Origin: Arthrinium phaeospermum | Lineage: Eukaryota; Ascomycota; Sordariomycetes; Amphisphaeriales; Apiosporaceae | Assembly (NCBI GenBank): GCA_006503535.1 | Contig: QYRS01000001.1 | Span: 2,790,001 to 2,854,000 of the forward strand | DNA: 64,000 nucleotides | Direction of reading: 5' to 3' | Shown here: positions 26,415-38,114 of the stretch, one piece after another | Layout of the letters: each line of letters starts with the position of its first letter | Position numbering within the stretch: the stretch's first letter is position 1 | Notes under the pieces: generated by a model | The model's database searches: none | Seen by the model: the letters and a program-made list of their open reading frames with translations, nothing else | What the model was told of the DNA's origin: nothing | Translations under genes and position numbers: made by a program

Positions 26415-28481
26415 CGGCGACTATGGCAGAGTTGAAGCCGGAGGCACCTCACGGTAGTCTTTGGTCAAGCTACAGCGGCCCGACGGTGCCATTATCAACT
26501 CGTTTTCCCAGCAACATGGAGTCCTCACTCCACCACCACCCTTCGGTTGGCTCCTCGCAACACCCGGGTCGGCCCCGGAGTGGTCATCCCGTCGAGCATC
26601 CTTATCCTTACCAGAGGTACTCCCAGGACGAGACCGACGCCTTTGACAGACACCACGCGCCGCTCCAGCAGCACCACAGCTACCCCAACCTGAAGCGTCC
26701 GTACTCGCAGACCGAGCAGCCCCCCTACCAGGAAATCGTTCAGGATCTCCGAGACGATGGCACCAAGCTTACCGTCAACCACGACCACAAGCTGCTGTCC
26801 TTCCGAAGGGCCCAGGACAAGCACACCATCGTCGACCAGCACGGTCGTATGCAGCAGCTGGAGCTGTCCGCACAGCTCCACGGCATGTTCTTCCTCTCCG
26901 AGATGCCCTCCAACAGCAGCGACGGCTCCTTACTGCAGCCCGAGTTGACTTGCTACCGGAGGAACTTGTTCCAGATCAGTGGCTCCTTGATAACACCGAG
27001 GGGTCAACTGTCGGTCATTCGCCAGGAGACTGGCGAATCGGTCCCGGTAACCAGCACCGAGGTGACCATCTCAGCAATTGAGTCGGTGGACGGCCACCCA
27101 GTGCGTCTGATCGTCATTCCCTGGAAGACCCCTCCCCCCAACTCGCCCGAGATGCCCCAGACTGCCGATCAAGAACCGGCAGCGCTGCCCTTGATCCCCT
27201 TCCAGGAGGATGGACCCGAGGCGGATGGCGAGTACGCGGTTTACCCGATCGGCTGGAGACGGCTGCAATTCAGAATGTGAGTAAACTCTCACATGATATT
27301 GGCGCTTGCCATTCATCGTACTAATCGTGTTGTAGTGCAACTGCCAACAACGGACGGAGAAAGGAGCTTCAACAACATTTCGTGCTTCACTTGAAGGTTG
27401 TCGGAACCCTGTCGGATGGAACCAAGGCGGTCCTCACCGAGTCTACCACAGCACCCATTGTTGTCCGTGGCCGCAGTCCTCGGAATTTCCAAGCTAGAAA
27501 GGAGATCCCTCTCCTGGGATCCAGCGCTGGTTCCCGAGGCCAGGCACTTGTCGAGACGGGCCTGGGCGTCGTGGCCGGACCTTTGGCTGTGAAGCCGCAA
27601 GACTCGAAACTCCGAGGCTTGAACCTCGAGTTGCCTCGAACCGCTTTCACCTTCAACGCATCGAAGCTTCCCGGCAGCCCGATGACCATGAGATCCAAGT
27701 AAGTTTACCTTCTGAGAGTGGGACCATCCAGGAAACGTCCAATTTGCTAACGGCGATTTGCAGTTCTTACCCGAATTGGAGCCCATCTGGACAACATCCC
27801 ATGTCCTCCATGCCTTCGTCTGCCACAGCGAGCTACCCGCCCACTAGCATTCCCGCGGATTCTTACCAGAAGATGCCGGCTTACAGCACGGAGCATCAAG
27901 AGATGCCCCTGCAATCCTCGATGCCGCCGGTGCAGCTTTCCATGGTTGCCAGCGAGCAACCACCATCCATCCGCACACAATACGCATATGTCCCTGGCAG
28001 CTCGGCGCCGCCTCAGTTGTCGGTCTCGACTTCCTCCATGGGTGCGCCCCATGACCATAATTTGAACGTGCCACGATACGTGGAGAGCGGGCGGCCTTCG
28101 AAGAGCCCTCGCCACGCGAGCCATACCTCGGTGCACAGCGCCGGCTCCATATCGAATAATGAGTCGTCCGAGTACCGATACGGCTCGTATGTCCCGGTGA
28201 ACAACAACCAGAGTCAGATGAGCTCGCCCACCGCCTATACTACCAGCGATGGCAACTCGGCTGGCCACCACCACCAGCCGACGCGCGACTACTACCCGCC
28301 TCCCAACACCTGGACCACTACCGCTGGTGAGCCCGCCTCGGTCCAGGCATACCACAACCCGGAGAGCCGCCCATACGGCTACCAAGACCAATACAAGTCT
28401 GGCCACGCCATGCCGCCTCTGAAGACGGACCACCACCAGGCACCGGCCGGCTATGGCAGCTACAACTGGAGCCCCTCATAA
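26393..28481 (+). CDS. vib-1: NDT80/PhoG-type transcription factor (VIB-1/XprG-like)
   Basis: Three exons, 26393-27276, 27336-27698 and 27764-28481, with introns of 59 and 65 nt (GTGAGT/GTAAGT donors, TACTAAT and GCTAAC branch sites), encode 654 residues. The centre (about 110-430) is the NDT80/PhoG DNA-binding fold: FRRAQDKHTIVDQHG, a Tyr/Arg-rich block (CYRRNLFQISG), YPIGWRRLQFRIATANNG, and GRSPRNFQARKEIPLLGSSA. In Neurospora VIB-1 and Aspergillus XprG, this family controls heterokaryon-incompatibility cell death, extracellular proteases and starvation responses. The N-terminus is His/Pro-rich; the C-terminal 250 residues are Ser/Pro/Tyr/His-rich and disordered, probably activating. The start could be Met1 at 26,393 or Met11 at 26,423; the latter has the stronger context. 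Assignment to VIB-1 rather than the paralogues FSD-1 or NdtA rests on length and motif recall, not alignment. Confidence 0.85.
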
Positions 28482-30772
28482 GCCAGTGGGCCCAGTCGCG
28501 CATCCTCATCACCTCACCCACCCACTCCTCCACTAGATGTTGAGACTTATACCATTCTGCTCGATCAACCTGAGCGTGGATTCGTTCCGGGGTCGAGACT
28601 GAAAGTACTACCACCCACATACCTTATAATACCCCCCTCTGTAACATACCCCTCAACAATACCTACACATACGTAATTAATGATCGAATAACGGACCGGA
28701 AAAAACTGGCCGGGGCGGTGGAGTCTAGAGGAAGGGCGTCTCTTCAAAAAAGGGGCGTAACCATGGTAGGCCGGATATCGGATTCGGCTACCCTCTTACA
28801 CGAGAGAGCAAGAGAGCGAAAGAGAAAGAGAGAGGACCGCACTGTTAGGTGTGTAATACTTTGTTTGTTGGAAGGAGCATTTTTGGTCGTCGGCGTCGGT
28901 GGGGTTTTTGTCGAGCCTCTCATTCCACCGGGTTTGCAGGCTGGTGTTGTTGTTTTGTTGTTTTTATCCCGGTCGGTCTCTACCAGCCACCCCCCGACTT
29001 TGTAAAAAGTGTACAGCTTTTATCACCCCGCTTGTTTGGTGTCCATGGTCTTCTTCTCTCGCGAGAGAGAGAGAGGAGAAAGGAGAAAGGAAACGGCACG
29101 GTTCGTCGAAGGAAAAAAAGCGAACACCGGCGTTTGGCTCTGGGCTGCTGCACACATCATTATTTGTTCGATATCCCCTTGCCGTTAGAAGAGAGAAGCA
29201 ATCAAGAGTCAGAAGAAGAAAGATCCAATTGTGTTGAAGCGTGTGCCTGATGGAGGATGGAATCTGTGTGCGCCCTTGTGAAAAATAAGTGTTTGGGACA
29301 GGACGGAACGCCGGGTGGCCGAGGATACGAGTTGTTATGTGTGTTCATGCTGTATCGAGTATATTGTTGTTGGCCATGCGGAGGACCGAGGGCCTAGGGA
29401 GTGGACTGTTTCGCTCTGCCCCATGGGCCGATGGTGGTTGGAGGGAGAAGCCGTCTTATTCAGGACGAGTCAGTGGCGTTTCTGGGTTTGGGCGAAGCGG
29501 AAGGCGGTCGCATGGTTTCATGCACGGCAGGGAAGGTACTCGTCGGCAGCAAACACGCCAGAGACCGGAAGCATCAATTAGGCGGAATGAGTTGGCAGTG
29601 GGCATACTCCGTACACATACATATATACATATGTATGCGTGTTGTATGATCGTGCCAAGGGAAAGAAACAAGCAGCAGCAAGGAAGAGCAAGGGCAACCA
29701 AAAGAGAAATCCGGGAATGGTCAGGAAAACAGGCGAGCTATTCCGGCTGGCTGCAGGAGGCGGATGATAGCAATTATATGAAGAAAAAAGACACCCAACA
29801 ACCCTCCATACTACGGGCAATAAATACTTCCTGCACCTACTACTTGTACGATCTCGAGACCCAGACCCCCCGGCCATGCCGTCGAAATGAAAAGGAGAAT
29901 TTTATTGGGAGCCCAGTAATCCCTTGTGCTGATCATTGGAAAGCCCGCATGTATACCCTGCTTGGTGATGATGCTCTACAGAAATTCCTGGGCATTTCGA
30001 TCACAGTACATGCAGACCGCATTCTGGTGTCCACCAGCCGACGGGGCCTCTTCAACAAACCCGGCCTCCTGGCACTCAAGGGGGGGCTCGGGGGGTTTGC
30101 TGAAACTTATGATTGATCACAATTGCAGGCACGTTCAAGCAGGCAAATCCCTTCCATCGCACGTCGGAGGCTTCGACGACTGCAACGGTAATTACGTACA
30201 TGGCAGCAGAACAGGACAGGTGCGCAAGGGGAGATGTGAGGATGCAGATGGGCGTCGTTGGCGGTCGATCAGACAGCTGATGGGGACATCCCGCCAGCCT
30301 GGTAAAGCTTCCCAAAGCCGTCCGTGCTGGCGCTGCCATGTGGCTCTTCGCAAAATGTGCCGTTTTGGATCAGCTCCTCGTTATCGTCATCCCCGCCCTC
30401 TAGTTCTCCTAATCTATCGGCCTCCCCATTGGCTCTCATTGGCTTCAGCACTTAGCCTTCTCCTCCCCCAATCCTACCTCAACCCAACTAAAACTGGAAC
30501 TCACTCTGCACCCAAGGCTTGCGTCCAGCCTTTCCCGTCTGCAACTGTTGACGAACAAATTATCAACGAACTCAAATCTCGGTTTTTGATTCGATCTGCC
30601 CTGATCTACCCTGCACTTTCATTCTCACACGCGCGCGCGCGCGCGATCCATAGGTTTCAGCAACTGCAGCAGGCCTTCGCAGGACGAAGAGTTCTTTTCC
30701 CACCAAACCTGGGCATTAATACACCATCTATACGTGTCACAGCTTCGCTCATTGTGTCAAGCAATACCCATC
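28482..30772. other. Intergenic between vib-1 and DUF2011 gene
   Basis: No gene is supported. The first part is probably the vib-1 3' untranslated region. Overlapping open frames (29,289-30,116 and 29,926-30,780) have no family likeness. A (CG)n tract with an overlapping ACAC start lies at about 30,629-30,645, roughly 130 bp upstream of the next start codon. Confidence 0.5.
30629..30645. repeat. (CG)n dinucleotide tract
   Basis: An alternating CG run of about eight units just upstream of the DUF2011 gene. Alternating CG favours Z-DNA, but no function is shown. Confidence 0.85.
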
Positions 30773-31773
30773 ATGTTTGACATCCCGGAGGCTAAGCGGT
30801 TAGTTCCATTGCACCAATCAAACCCCCGAAGCCGAAGCACGGCAGCCTCGGCCTTTTTTCTGCAGCTGTGCTCCAAGAAGACCGCCAAAACTAATGGATT
30901 CTTGCATGCAGAGTCAGGAGAGAAGAACTGTATAGCTCCGCATCATCTGACGATGATGGTGACGACTTGATAAGCCAGGATGGGCAAGTGGATACTGAGC
31001 TGCGCGAGAGGCTGCGGGCGCAATTAGCTGGCCTTCTAGATCTGGACATCTCATCGCCGTCTTCATTACCTGCCCCGGGCGTTACAGATACCCCGGCCCA
31101 GAAATCGGGGACGGCAGTTGCTTCAGACGAAGGAGCCAATGGCCCTCCTGCTGGGACTGATAAGCCATTGGCGTCAGACGAGGACCCGGATGAAGTTGCA
31201 TTCACCTTTCGCCTGTTCCGCGATGAAGAACCCTCTCATACCGTTGTCATTAAGCAGGGTGATGAGACCCAGGTAGGCGGCAAAGTCGAGTTCGTCGTGC
31301 CCCGGAGACCACTGTCATACTACGTGGCCGACAAGCCAGATCAGGAGAGCATGGCGCAATTCAAGTTCGCAGCGGTGAGCACGGAGTATCTGATGGCCAA
31401 TGCCAAGCAACGAAAATGGGGACTTGAGAAGCCATGGAGGGTCACCAAGATCACCGTCACAGCAGACAAAAATGCCAAGTCTCTGCCCGACGCCGATGGC
31501 GCTGAGGACACGACCATGGGTGAGGGCGTGAGCAAGAGAACGCGGCCTGGCAAGAAGCGAAGGGTCCTCTTGCGCACGCGAGACAAGGCCAAGAGAGAGA
31601 AGGAAGAGGCTGCGAAGAAGAAGCTCGCCGACAAGGAAGAACATCTAAAGGAGAAGAAGAAGAGACTTAACCGGCTAAAGAAGCTCAAGCGCCGGGAGAA
31701 GCAGCGAGAAGCGAAAGGCGCTGGTGGGGGAGGTACGGATGAACCAAGTTCGAGGGAGACGAGCCCGGAATGA
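30773..31773 (+). CDS. DUF2011-family protein
   Basis: Two exons, 30773-30798 and 30912-31773, with a 113-nt intron (GTTAGT..GCAG), encode 295 residues. Exon 1 carries only MFDIPEAKR; the joined frame continues VRREELYSSASSDDDGDDL. The conserved core (about residues 95-185) contains FTFRLFRDEEPSHTVVI and RPLSYYVADKP, which I recognise as the fungal DUF2011 family, whose function is unknown. The C-terminus is a strongly basic, Lys/Arg/Glu-rich helix (about 215-270) likely to form a coiled coil and to contain nuclear localisation signals; an RNA-linked nuclear or nucleolar role is plausible but only inferred. It converges with the flavoprotein gene downstream, 385 bp away. Confidence 0.8.
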
Positions 31774-32158
31774 GGAATGGAGGTCAAGGCTTGCTCCATG
31801 GCACCTCTCCCACGTTTGTATACATGAAGACGCGCATCCTTCACACATGTGCCGGTTATTACACTTGTCTCAAATCAAGATGGAAGCCTATCGAACACCG
31901 AGTTCCACCTCTAGCAGCAGTAGCAGCAGCAGCATTACGTCTAGGTTGCATTGCGGAATGGAAAATTCGTGTCAAAGAGGTATTCCCATTACATTATAAC
32001 TGTCATCACACTCACTATCAGGTATAAACGCTACCCGCCGAAAAGAAAAACGTGAAAAAGACAGCAGGTTGTGACTTGAAGGGGTCACAAATGTGAACTG
32101 ACTTCCAACACACTGAGGACCTGCACCACACACTTCCCCCAACCGACAACGGAACCTG
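31774..32158. other. Short convergent intergenic region
   Basis: Holds the 3' ends of the DUF2011 gene (plus) and the flavoprotein gene (minus). A short AGC/CAG-rich tract lies at about 31,913-31,933. No gene seen. Confidence 0.6.
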
Positions 32159-33301
32159 TTAGGACTTCAGGATCTTAACTCCCCGAGCGAAATCGCCTGC
32201 ACTGTCAGTTCCCATATACCGGGCTTTCAGCCACCATAGAAGCAAGCTGAAGGGTTTCCACGTTCCCACCTGGCCGGTAGCTCGGGACGGCCCGATTGAG
32301 AGCGCCAGTAAGATCTTGGGATCCGCGTTGTACTCCTCCATTTTGCCATCTTTGAAGTAGGCTCCGAATTGCTTCACCAGATACTCAATCTGAGCATTGA
32401 GGATGGCCGCCTGGGCAGCCTGAAGATTGCCAGCATCTCCAATGACGAATACGTTGCTGTACTTGGGAGATCGCAGGAATGTATCCTGGTGTAGGCGCCC
32501 GTCGTCATCGCGCATCTCCGGCGGCGCAAATTCGGTGTTGTACTTGATACCATAAGCCGGTATAAACAAGTCCGCTTTCAGCTCGACTTTGGTGGAATCC
32601 GTCTTGGTAAGCTCGACGACTTTGCTTCCCTCTGATTCGGACACGCCAGAAATGCGCGCATTGGAGATGAACTTGACATGAAGCTTCTCCAGCTCCTTCT
32701 TGGCCGTCTCGCGGGTGGACTTCATTATACGGCTCTCCAGAGGCAATGAGTCGGCGGCGATGATGGTGATGGTCTTGGCCCCGGACTTTGCATAGTGGTA
32801 GCCCAGTTCTCCGGCAACTTCCACACCCGTGATGCCAGCCCCACCCACGACAATTGACGAGGCCTTGTCGATCTGATCACGCAGCTGGGAGATGGCAGCG
32901 CGCGTCTGCTGACTGGTACCGACGACTTTCCATGGCATATCGCCCTTGGCATCAGCACCCGTGGCGACGACGACAGTGTGGTATGCAATGTCGCGCTTGG
33001 TGCCGTCGTTCAGAGCTATCGTGACCGAGTTGGCGTCGGGCCGTAGTGATTCCGCCTTGCCGGCGACGAACTCGAACTTGTCCTTGCTGTACTTGGAGAA
33101 GGCGTCGGCTATGCTGTAGAGCACCTTTTCCTCGCCCATGGCACCGGGAATCACCACGCGAGGGGACGCGATGTTCCAGAAGAACTCGTCATTGGGTGCG
33201 ACGAGGACTACGCGCACGTCTTTGTCGGTTTTGGCTGCTAGCCAGTGGGCCACTGGGATACCACCCAAGCCAGCGCCGAGGACGACGACGGTCTTTGACA
33301 T
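32159..33301 (-). CDS. AIF/AMID (FSP1)-like FAD-dependent oxidoreductase
   Basis: An intronless frame of 380 residues. It begins with a Rossmann FAD-binding motif (VVVLGAGLGGIPVAHWLA) and has a second one for NAD(P)H near residue 145 (SIVVGGAGITGVEVAGELG). ATG-type and GD motifs follow: VVVATGA near residue 112 and VFVIGDAGN near 290, the latter contacting FAD ribityl in pyridine nucleotide-disulfide oxidoreductases. Size and order match the AMID/AIFM2/FSP1 and yeast Aif1 group, NAD(P)H oxidases or quinone reductases. No mitochondrial presequence is visible. The C-terminus has a short hydrophobic patch (PFSLLLWWLKARYMG) that could contact a membrane. The substrate is not predictable. It is convergent with the DUF2011 gene. 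Confidence 0.88.
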   Translation of the reverse strand: MSKTVVVLGAGLGGIPVAHWLAAKTDKDVRVVLVAPNDEFFWNIASPRVVIPGAMGEEKVLYSIADAFSKYSKDKFEFVAGKAESLRPDANSVTIALNDGTKRDIAYHTVVVATGADAKGDMPWKVVGTSQQTRAAISQLRDQIDKASSIVVGGAGITGVEVAGELGYHYAKSGAKTITIIAADSLPLESRIMKSTRETAKKELEKLHVKFISNARISGVSESEGSKVVELTKTDSTKVELKADLFIPAYGIKYNTEFAPPEMRDDDGRLHQDTFLRSPKYSNVFVIGDAGNLQAAQAAILNAQIEYLVKQFGAYFKDGKMEEYNADPKILLALSIGPSRATGQVGTWKPFSLLLWWLKARYMGTDSAGDFARGVKILKS

Positions 33302-35555
33302 CTTGCTTGATGTGATTTCTTGTCTGCTTTCCGTTGGTGTTCTTCTTCTTGTTCGTTGTCAAAATAGATAATAAAATAAGAAATAACAATGTAATTGAAG
33401 CGGGCTGGTTTGGGACTCGGGAAAGTGTTGGTATTGTGTGTATAACGACGACTCCTTATGCTCTAAGCAACTGTTTTACAACGGACGTTTGGGGTCAAAG
33501 GTCAATGCGGCCGCGACCAATGCGACTTTATAGCGATTCTATGAAGGCCCAACAACTCGCACATTAAAGGATTTGTCACCGATATGATAGGCATTTCTCT
33601 GCAGAGAGCAGCAGGAATGTGGTAAGCTTTGATTTCTAAGAATTACATGAGTGCAGCCAAAGAGGCATCAATGCTCCCGCGCGGGTATTAGATCAGCATT
33701 TTTCGGCGCGTCCAATCAGAGCTTTGGGTGGTACTTGTCGTGGCCCTGTTGCCGGCTACTACTAGCTCTGCAGAAGGGAACCAACTATTGATTACCTTAT
33801 TAATGAAGTAGTCGCTGCAAGTCAATCTCCAGTACCCTTGGGGTTACACTGCGCCATTCGTTGTTATTGTTTGGATCAAGAACAAGAAGCTTGGCTCGGG
33901 CACTTTTTTTGCTTCGTCGGGGTTTACATACTGCTGCCCCCGGGGCTTTTGGCCTGTGCTGGACCACGGATTGACACCGAGGCCGATGATCTGCCAGCTT
34001 TCATCGTTGGATGTGGACTTTGAGGCAGCAACGTATCAGGTAAGCAATAAAGTTTCTTCAGCCACGTTGTTCTATCTATCAAGCCCTTGAGCCTCAGTCC
34101 TTGGTTTCTCATATATGGACAGCAACCCTTGTATTGACTGTCGAAGTTGGCCGTTGAAGGCGACAAACAAAGCAACGGTTCAACGGTGCCAGGGCGGTTA
34201 CGGGGTGTCACGAAACCCAAATATAACCCATCTCAATCAAACAACGTCGACATCGTACGAACCTTTTCGCGATGCCAACCAAACGTCTATGTACATAGAG
34301 CCAAGTTTGGAAATAGAGTTTGCAATCAATTACACTTCAAATGATAGAAATGGCGCCCGCCTCGTTTCTAAGCCCGGCCCTCCAGGTTACATAACCCATG
34401 GGGTTCGTCCACTCTCGACGGTTCGAAACTGCGTTTCTACGTTTCAGCGCGTGGCAGTTGCCATTTTGTTTCCCACATATTGAAACCTCCCCACCCCAAG
34501 TTCATTTCCGTCAATGTCAGTTCAACACTACCAAAGCCTACCGCATGCTACAGTGCTACGACAACCTACAGCATTGCAGGCTTGCGATATAACATCACAA
34601 TTTCGTTGGGCCACTTCTCTCTTCTCTGTCTCTTTTCCCATGCCCCCCTCAATATCTATCACCTATTTATGGTATATGAGGGCGAGGCTCGTTGCCTACC
34701 ACTATGATGCGTATATACTCATGACTCGGTAGAATGTCCAGCGCGCAAGGCTTTTATCACGACCATAGCCGCATTTCTCTTCTTCCAGCCGTGTCATGAT
34801 ACTGGCCAGTGGACCGATAACCAGCCCCATGCTACTAATTATATCGTCGCATTCAAGCTTCGCCCAGCCAGTACTACATAATTCGGGAAACCGGAGGCGA
34901 GAATCCCCAGCAAGCGACGGGTTGATTGACTTCAACATCCAGGCTTGTAAGTCTGTACGGGGCGGCGTGTCCACCCATTGCGGCAGGGGCGCTGTCAGAC
35001 ATGCTTACTTACAGTAGTGGCTGCAGGCTCTGTCTGGCACGGTCAGGCTAGCATCTCAGCTTCTGGCCCGGTAATGGGCCTTTGATAGAGTCGGATCGGG
35101 TGCGCTTGGCTTTTACGGGCTTGGCAACGTAGCAGCCCCCACCAGCCCGTTTCAATTCAGGGGTAGGATCTTGTCTCAATGATCGACACCAAGTTACAGA
35201 CTCTGGGGCAATTTCTTTGCACGCCAGACCCTGGTTCTTCCAACCTCAAACTCACTCTCTCACTCTTTCGCTCTGCATGCCCCATATCTCGAACACGCTC
35301 GTTGTGGAAAACTCGAAAGCATCAACTCTGGGATATATAGTCGGTAGCATCCCGTGCCGTTCGTTTCGACCTTCTCTCCAGGGACTCACTGCCAATTCAA
35401 ACAGTTAATCTTCGGTCTATCATCCTATACCCACTGCGTTGCTGGCCATCCGCATCTTCCATTCTATTTCCACCTCTTCGCCTGTTCTTTTTATAGACCT
35501 TGCTATTTCCTCTTTTCTGTGGTTATATACGCATATATATCTCTCTCTACCCACC
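33302..35555. other. Intergenic, divergent promoters
   Basis: This separates the divergent flavoprotein (minus) and PEBP-like (plus) genes and should include both promoters. No gene supported. A TATA-like GGGATATATAG at about 35,330-35,340 and a pyrimidine-rich leader precede the PEBP-like start. Confidence 0.5.
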
Positions 35556-36420
35556 ATGTTGTACTCTTTCGTCACTGTTCTGGCCGCGGCCACCCTGTCG
35601 CTGGCCTCCACCCCCGCCGGCTTCACGCCCGCCACTCAGAACCCCTTGACCGTGATGTTCGGCAAGACTGATGGTTCTGGCGGAAAGGACCTCGCCAAGG
35701 CCGGTAAGCAAGCACCCATCCCGCAACAGCAGAGAGGCGAAGCGGCAGCGCTCGAGTCGCAAAGTCTTGGGAAAGGAGAAGAGAGCTAACAAGCGATGCG
35801 CCTTCACAGCAACTGCCAATGCGCCTACCATCTCCACGGCCAGCAAGCTCGAAGGCAAGTCCTTCGCCATCATGATGATCGATCTCGACATCCCGACCGA
35901 GACCGCCGGCAAGACCAACACGCTCCTCCACTGGATGCAGACAGGCCTGACCGCCGCCGCCAGCGGCGCCGGCTCCGCGCTCACCGTGCCCGGCACCGTC
36001 AAGGCCGCGGCGCCCTACCTGGGCCCCTCGCCGCCCGCCAAGACGCCCCTGAAGCACCGCTACACCGAGATTCTGGTGGACACGTCGGCCGCGACCCCGG
36101 ACCAGCTGAAGGTGCTGACGGACGCGGCCGCGAACCGCCAGGGCTTCCAGGCCGAGGCGGTCCTGACCAAGGCCAAGCTGCAGGACAAGGTCGTCGCCGG
36201 CAACTTCTTCACCGTCACCAACGCCGGCCCCGCCGCTGACGCCGTCAAGGGCGGCGCCAAGGCCAACTCCACCACCCCCGGTGCCGCCAAGGGCACCGGT
36301 AGCGCGACCAAGCCCGGCAAACAGACTGGTCTCCCCGTCAAGGGCGAGGCGTGGTCGCACCAGGCCAGCGGCATGCTCACGGGCATCACCGTCGTGGCGG
36401 CCGTCTTCTTTGCTCTGTAA
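35556..36420 (+). CDS. Secreted GPI-anchored PEBP-like protein
   Basis: Two exons, 35556-35703 and 35810-36420, with a 106-nt intron (GTAAGC, branch GCTAAC, ACAG), encode 252 residues. A signal peptide is evident (MLYSFVTVLAAATLSLAS). The phosphatidylethanolamine-binding protein fold is marked by MMIDLDIPT (the DPDxP-like motif, here DLDIP) and by LKHRYTEIL (the GxHRY-like motif). A Gly/Thr/Lys-rich linker (about 200-235) leads to a hydrophobic C-terminus (GMLTGITVVAAVFFAL) typical of a GPI-attachment signal, so the protein is probably tethered to the plasma membrane or wall. Cytosolic PEBPs bind phospholipids or kinases; the ligand of this extracellular fungal form is not known to me. The coding region is strongly GC-rich compared with its flanks. 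Confidence 0.85.
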
Positions 36421-37439
36421 GACGGCAGCGAAACTGTAGATTGCAGTGGGAGAAGCAATATGGACCTAGACTAGAATTGGAGGGGTCATAGGACAAACAA
36501 AATATTAAAAAAAGTTCGAAACAATGGGGGTTTTCCGTCTCTTGAGTCAACAGAAGGACAGCCGTGTATGTGTAAGGTGGTAAAGATGGTTTATTATTAC
36601 GGAAGCCGGCCACCCTGTGAAACCTATGGTAACCCGAAGGAGAGGCAAACATCACGAAACACTTATTTCGAGGTATTTGCGGTGGTCTTTGATGGCCTAC
36701 GAATGCGCTTAGCAGACTATGAAGCAAAGATGGTCTCTAGCCGGTGTCACGGCCTGGCAACAGACACTCCAGCTAATCGTACCAGCCCCCTCCCCCCTCT
36801 TCGATCTTACTAGAGCTTATATAGCCTTAAGAGTTGTCCCGTTACGTGATCATGAGCAAGCGGTTGCGATTCATTCGGATGTGGCCGCGGGCTGAACTCG
36901 TCGCCGAGGGTCCCAGGTTGTACAGCGAGACACCACCACATACATATACATACACTATACTAGTTGTACTACTGTAGCTGTACCCAGCTTCGAATTGAAT
37001 ATCTAATTTGAGACTATAATTCGGGTTTATCTATATAAGAAAGGAGGACGGTGAATATGAAGCCGAGATATCTCCACGGGTTTCCCGGCAGTATTAAACG
37101 TCAAAGGCTGCCGTGGGCACATGGCCTAAAGGGCGTTAGGGCGTTTAGCTTTGATATTGTATCTCTCTAATGAAGGTGGTACATGTTATGTTTTCCATTA
37201 GTGCAGTTCCTTGCTTGAGATTACCATCTACAGGTCTAAGGAATTATTTAACTTAGTGTGGTGTCAAACTGACGATATGTTGGTCCGTAACTCTCGCACT
37301 TTTCTTTCGCCGTTCGGGGTACTGCTCATTATATCGATTATTCATCGAACAATCAACAGCCTTTATCGGGCCCCGATTTCATACCGAACATATCCCATGC
37401 TTTGCCCATGCATGTAGTTAATCTGGCGCCGTACTGAGC
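36421..37439. other. Intergenic, AT-rich
   Basis: No gene supported. Composition is more AT-rich than the flanking genes, especially from 36,900 to 37,440. It holds the 3' ends of the PEBP-like gene and the minus-strand zinc-ribbon gene. Confidence 0.5.
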
Positions 37440-38114
37440 TCAATAACACCTGGACTGCCTGGGGCTTGTAAAACTACATATGGTGCCATAGGTATCACGC
37501 CGAATGAAGCATTCTTGACAAGCAGTGTCATATAACACACTGTTGCCACTGGCTCCGCACTCACGCTGTTCAAAATGGTAGACATTTGATTAGTAATTGA
37601 ATCTGCATTCTTTATGGAATCGACTTACACAATTCCATCTTGCATTCCCTCTTGCATTGTCAAACCTTCTCCGCCTTGTCCGACTTTTATATGTCGATCT
37701 TGGACCACTGCCATCTGGCGGGCCTTCACCATTTCCATTTGGTGAGTCCCTATCGCCATCACCGGGTGGTCCTTCACTGCCGCCGTTTGGGCCTCCTCCG
37801 CCGCCGCCGTTTGGTGGTGTCTCTCCATTGCTCGAACCCCCACTAGATTCCCCGGGCGCGTCCAAAGCTGGTGGGAGTGTGGTCTTGCTTCGACGCGTCG
37901 TACCCCAGAATTTATTTTCGCCTTTGTCGTCGTTCAAGGACATCCTGATGAACGATTGTACAACCGCCTGAAGTTGCAAGGCTGTCTGGGTCTCAGAGGT
38001 CTGACTACAATTTTCATGAAGGCCCTCCCCGGATGTAAAAAGGGGAGGGCTAACCAGACAGGATACAGTAGCCGTAGTCATCGTAGACAGTTTTGTGTGT
38101 ATTGATGGGTTCAA
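37440..38114 (-). CDS. Small zinc-ribbon protein with Gly/Pro-rich linker
   Basis: Two exons, 38114-37629 and 37565-37440, separated by a 63-nt intron with a textbook donor (GTAAGT), branch (TTACTAATC) and acceptor (AACAG), encode 203 residues. Spliced in phase, the frame creates WNCRECG..ACQEC, a CxxC-x12-CxxC zinc-ribbon-like motif with Cys162, Cys165, Cys178 and Cys181. The first CxxC is assembled across the splice junction. The N-terminal half has no known domain; residues about 88-140 are a Gly/Asn/Pro/Ser-rich linker. Similar short C-terminal CxxC..CxxC motifs occur in many uncharacterised fungal proteins. The coding frame is GC-rich inside AT-rich surroundings. A second frame is also open across the splice but gives no motif. 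The gene is divergent from the DUF6594 gene. Confidence 0.55.

Noticed and set aside
37566..37843. Alternative frame through the zinc-ribbon gene (..MQEGMQDGIV joined to VSAEPVATVCYMTLLVKN..)
   Set aside because: It splices in phase through the same intron and reads plausibly, but it starts inside a shifted Gly-rich repeat and gives no motif, while the other frame builds CxxC..CxxC.
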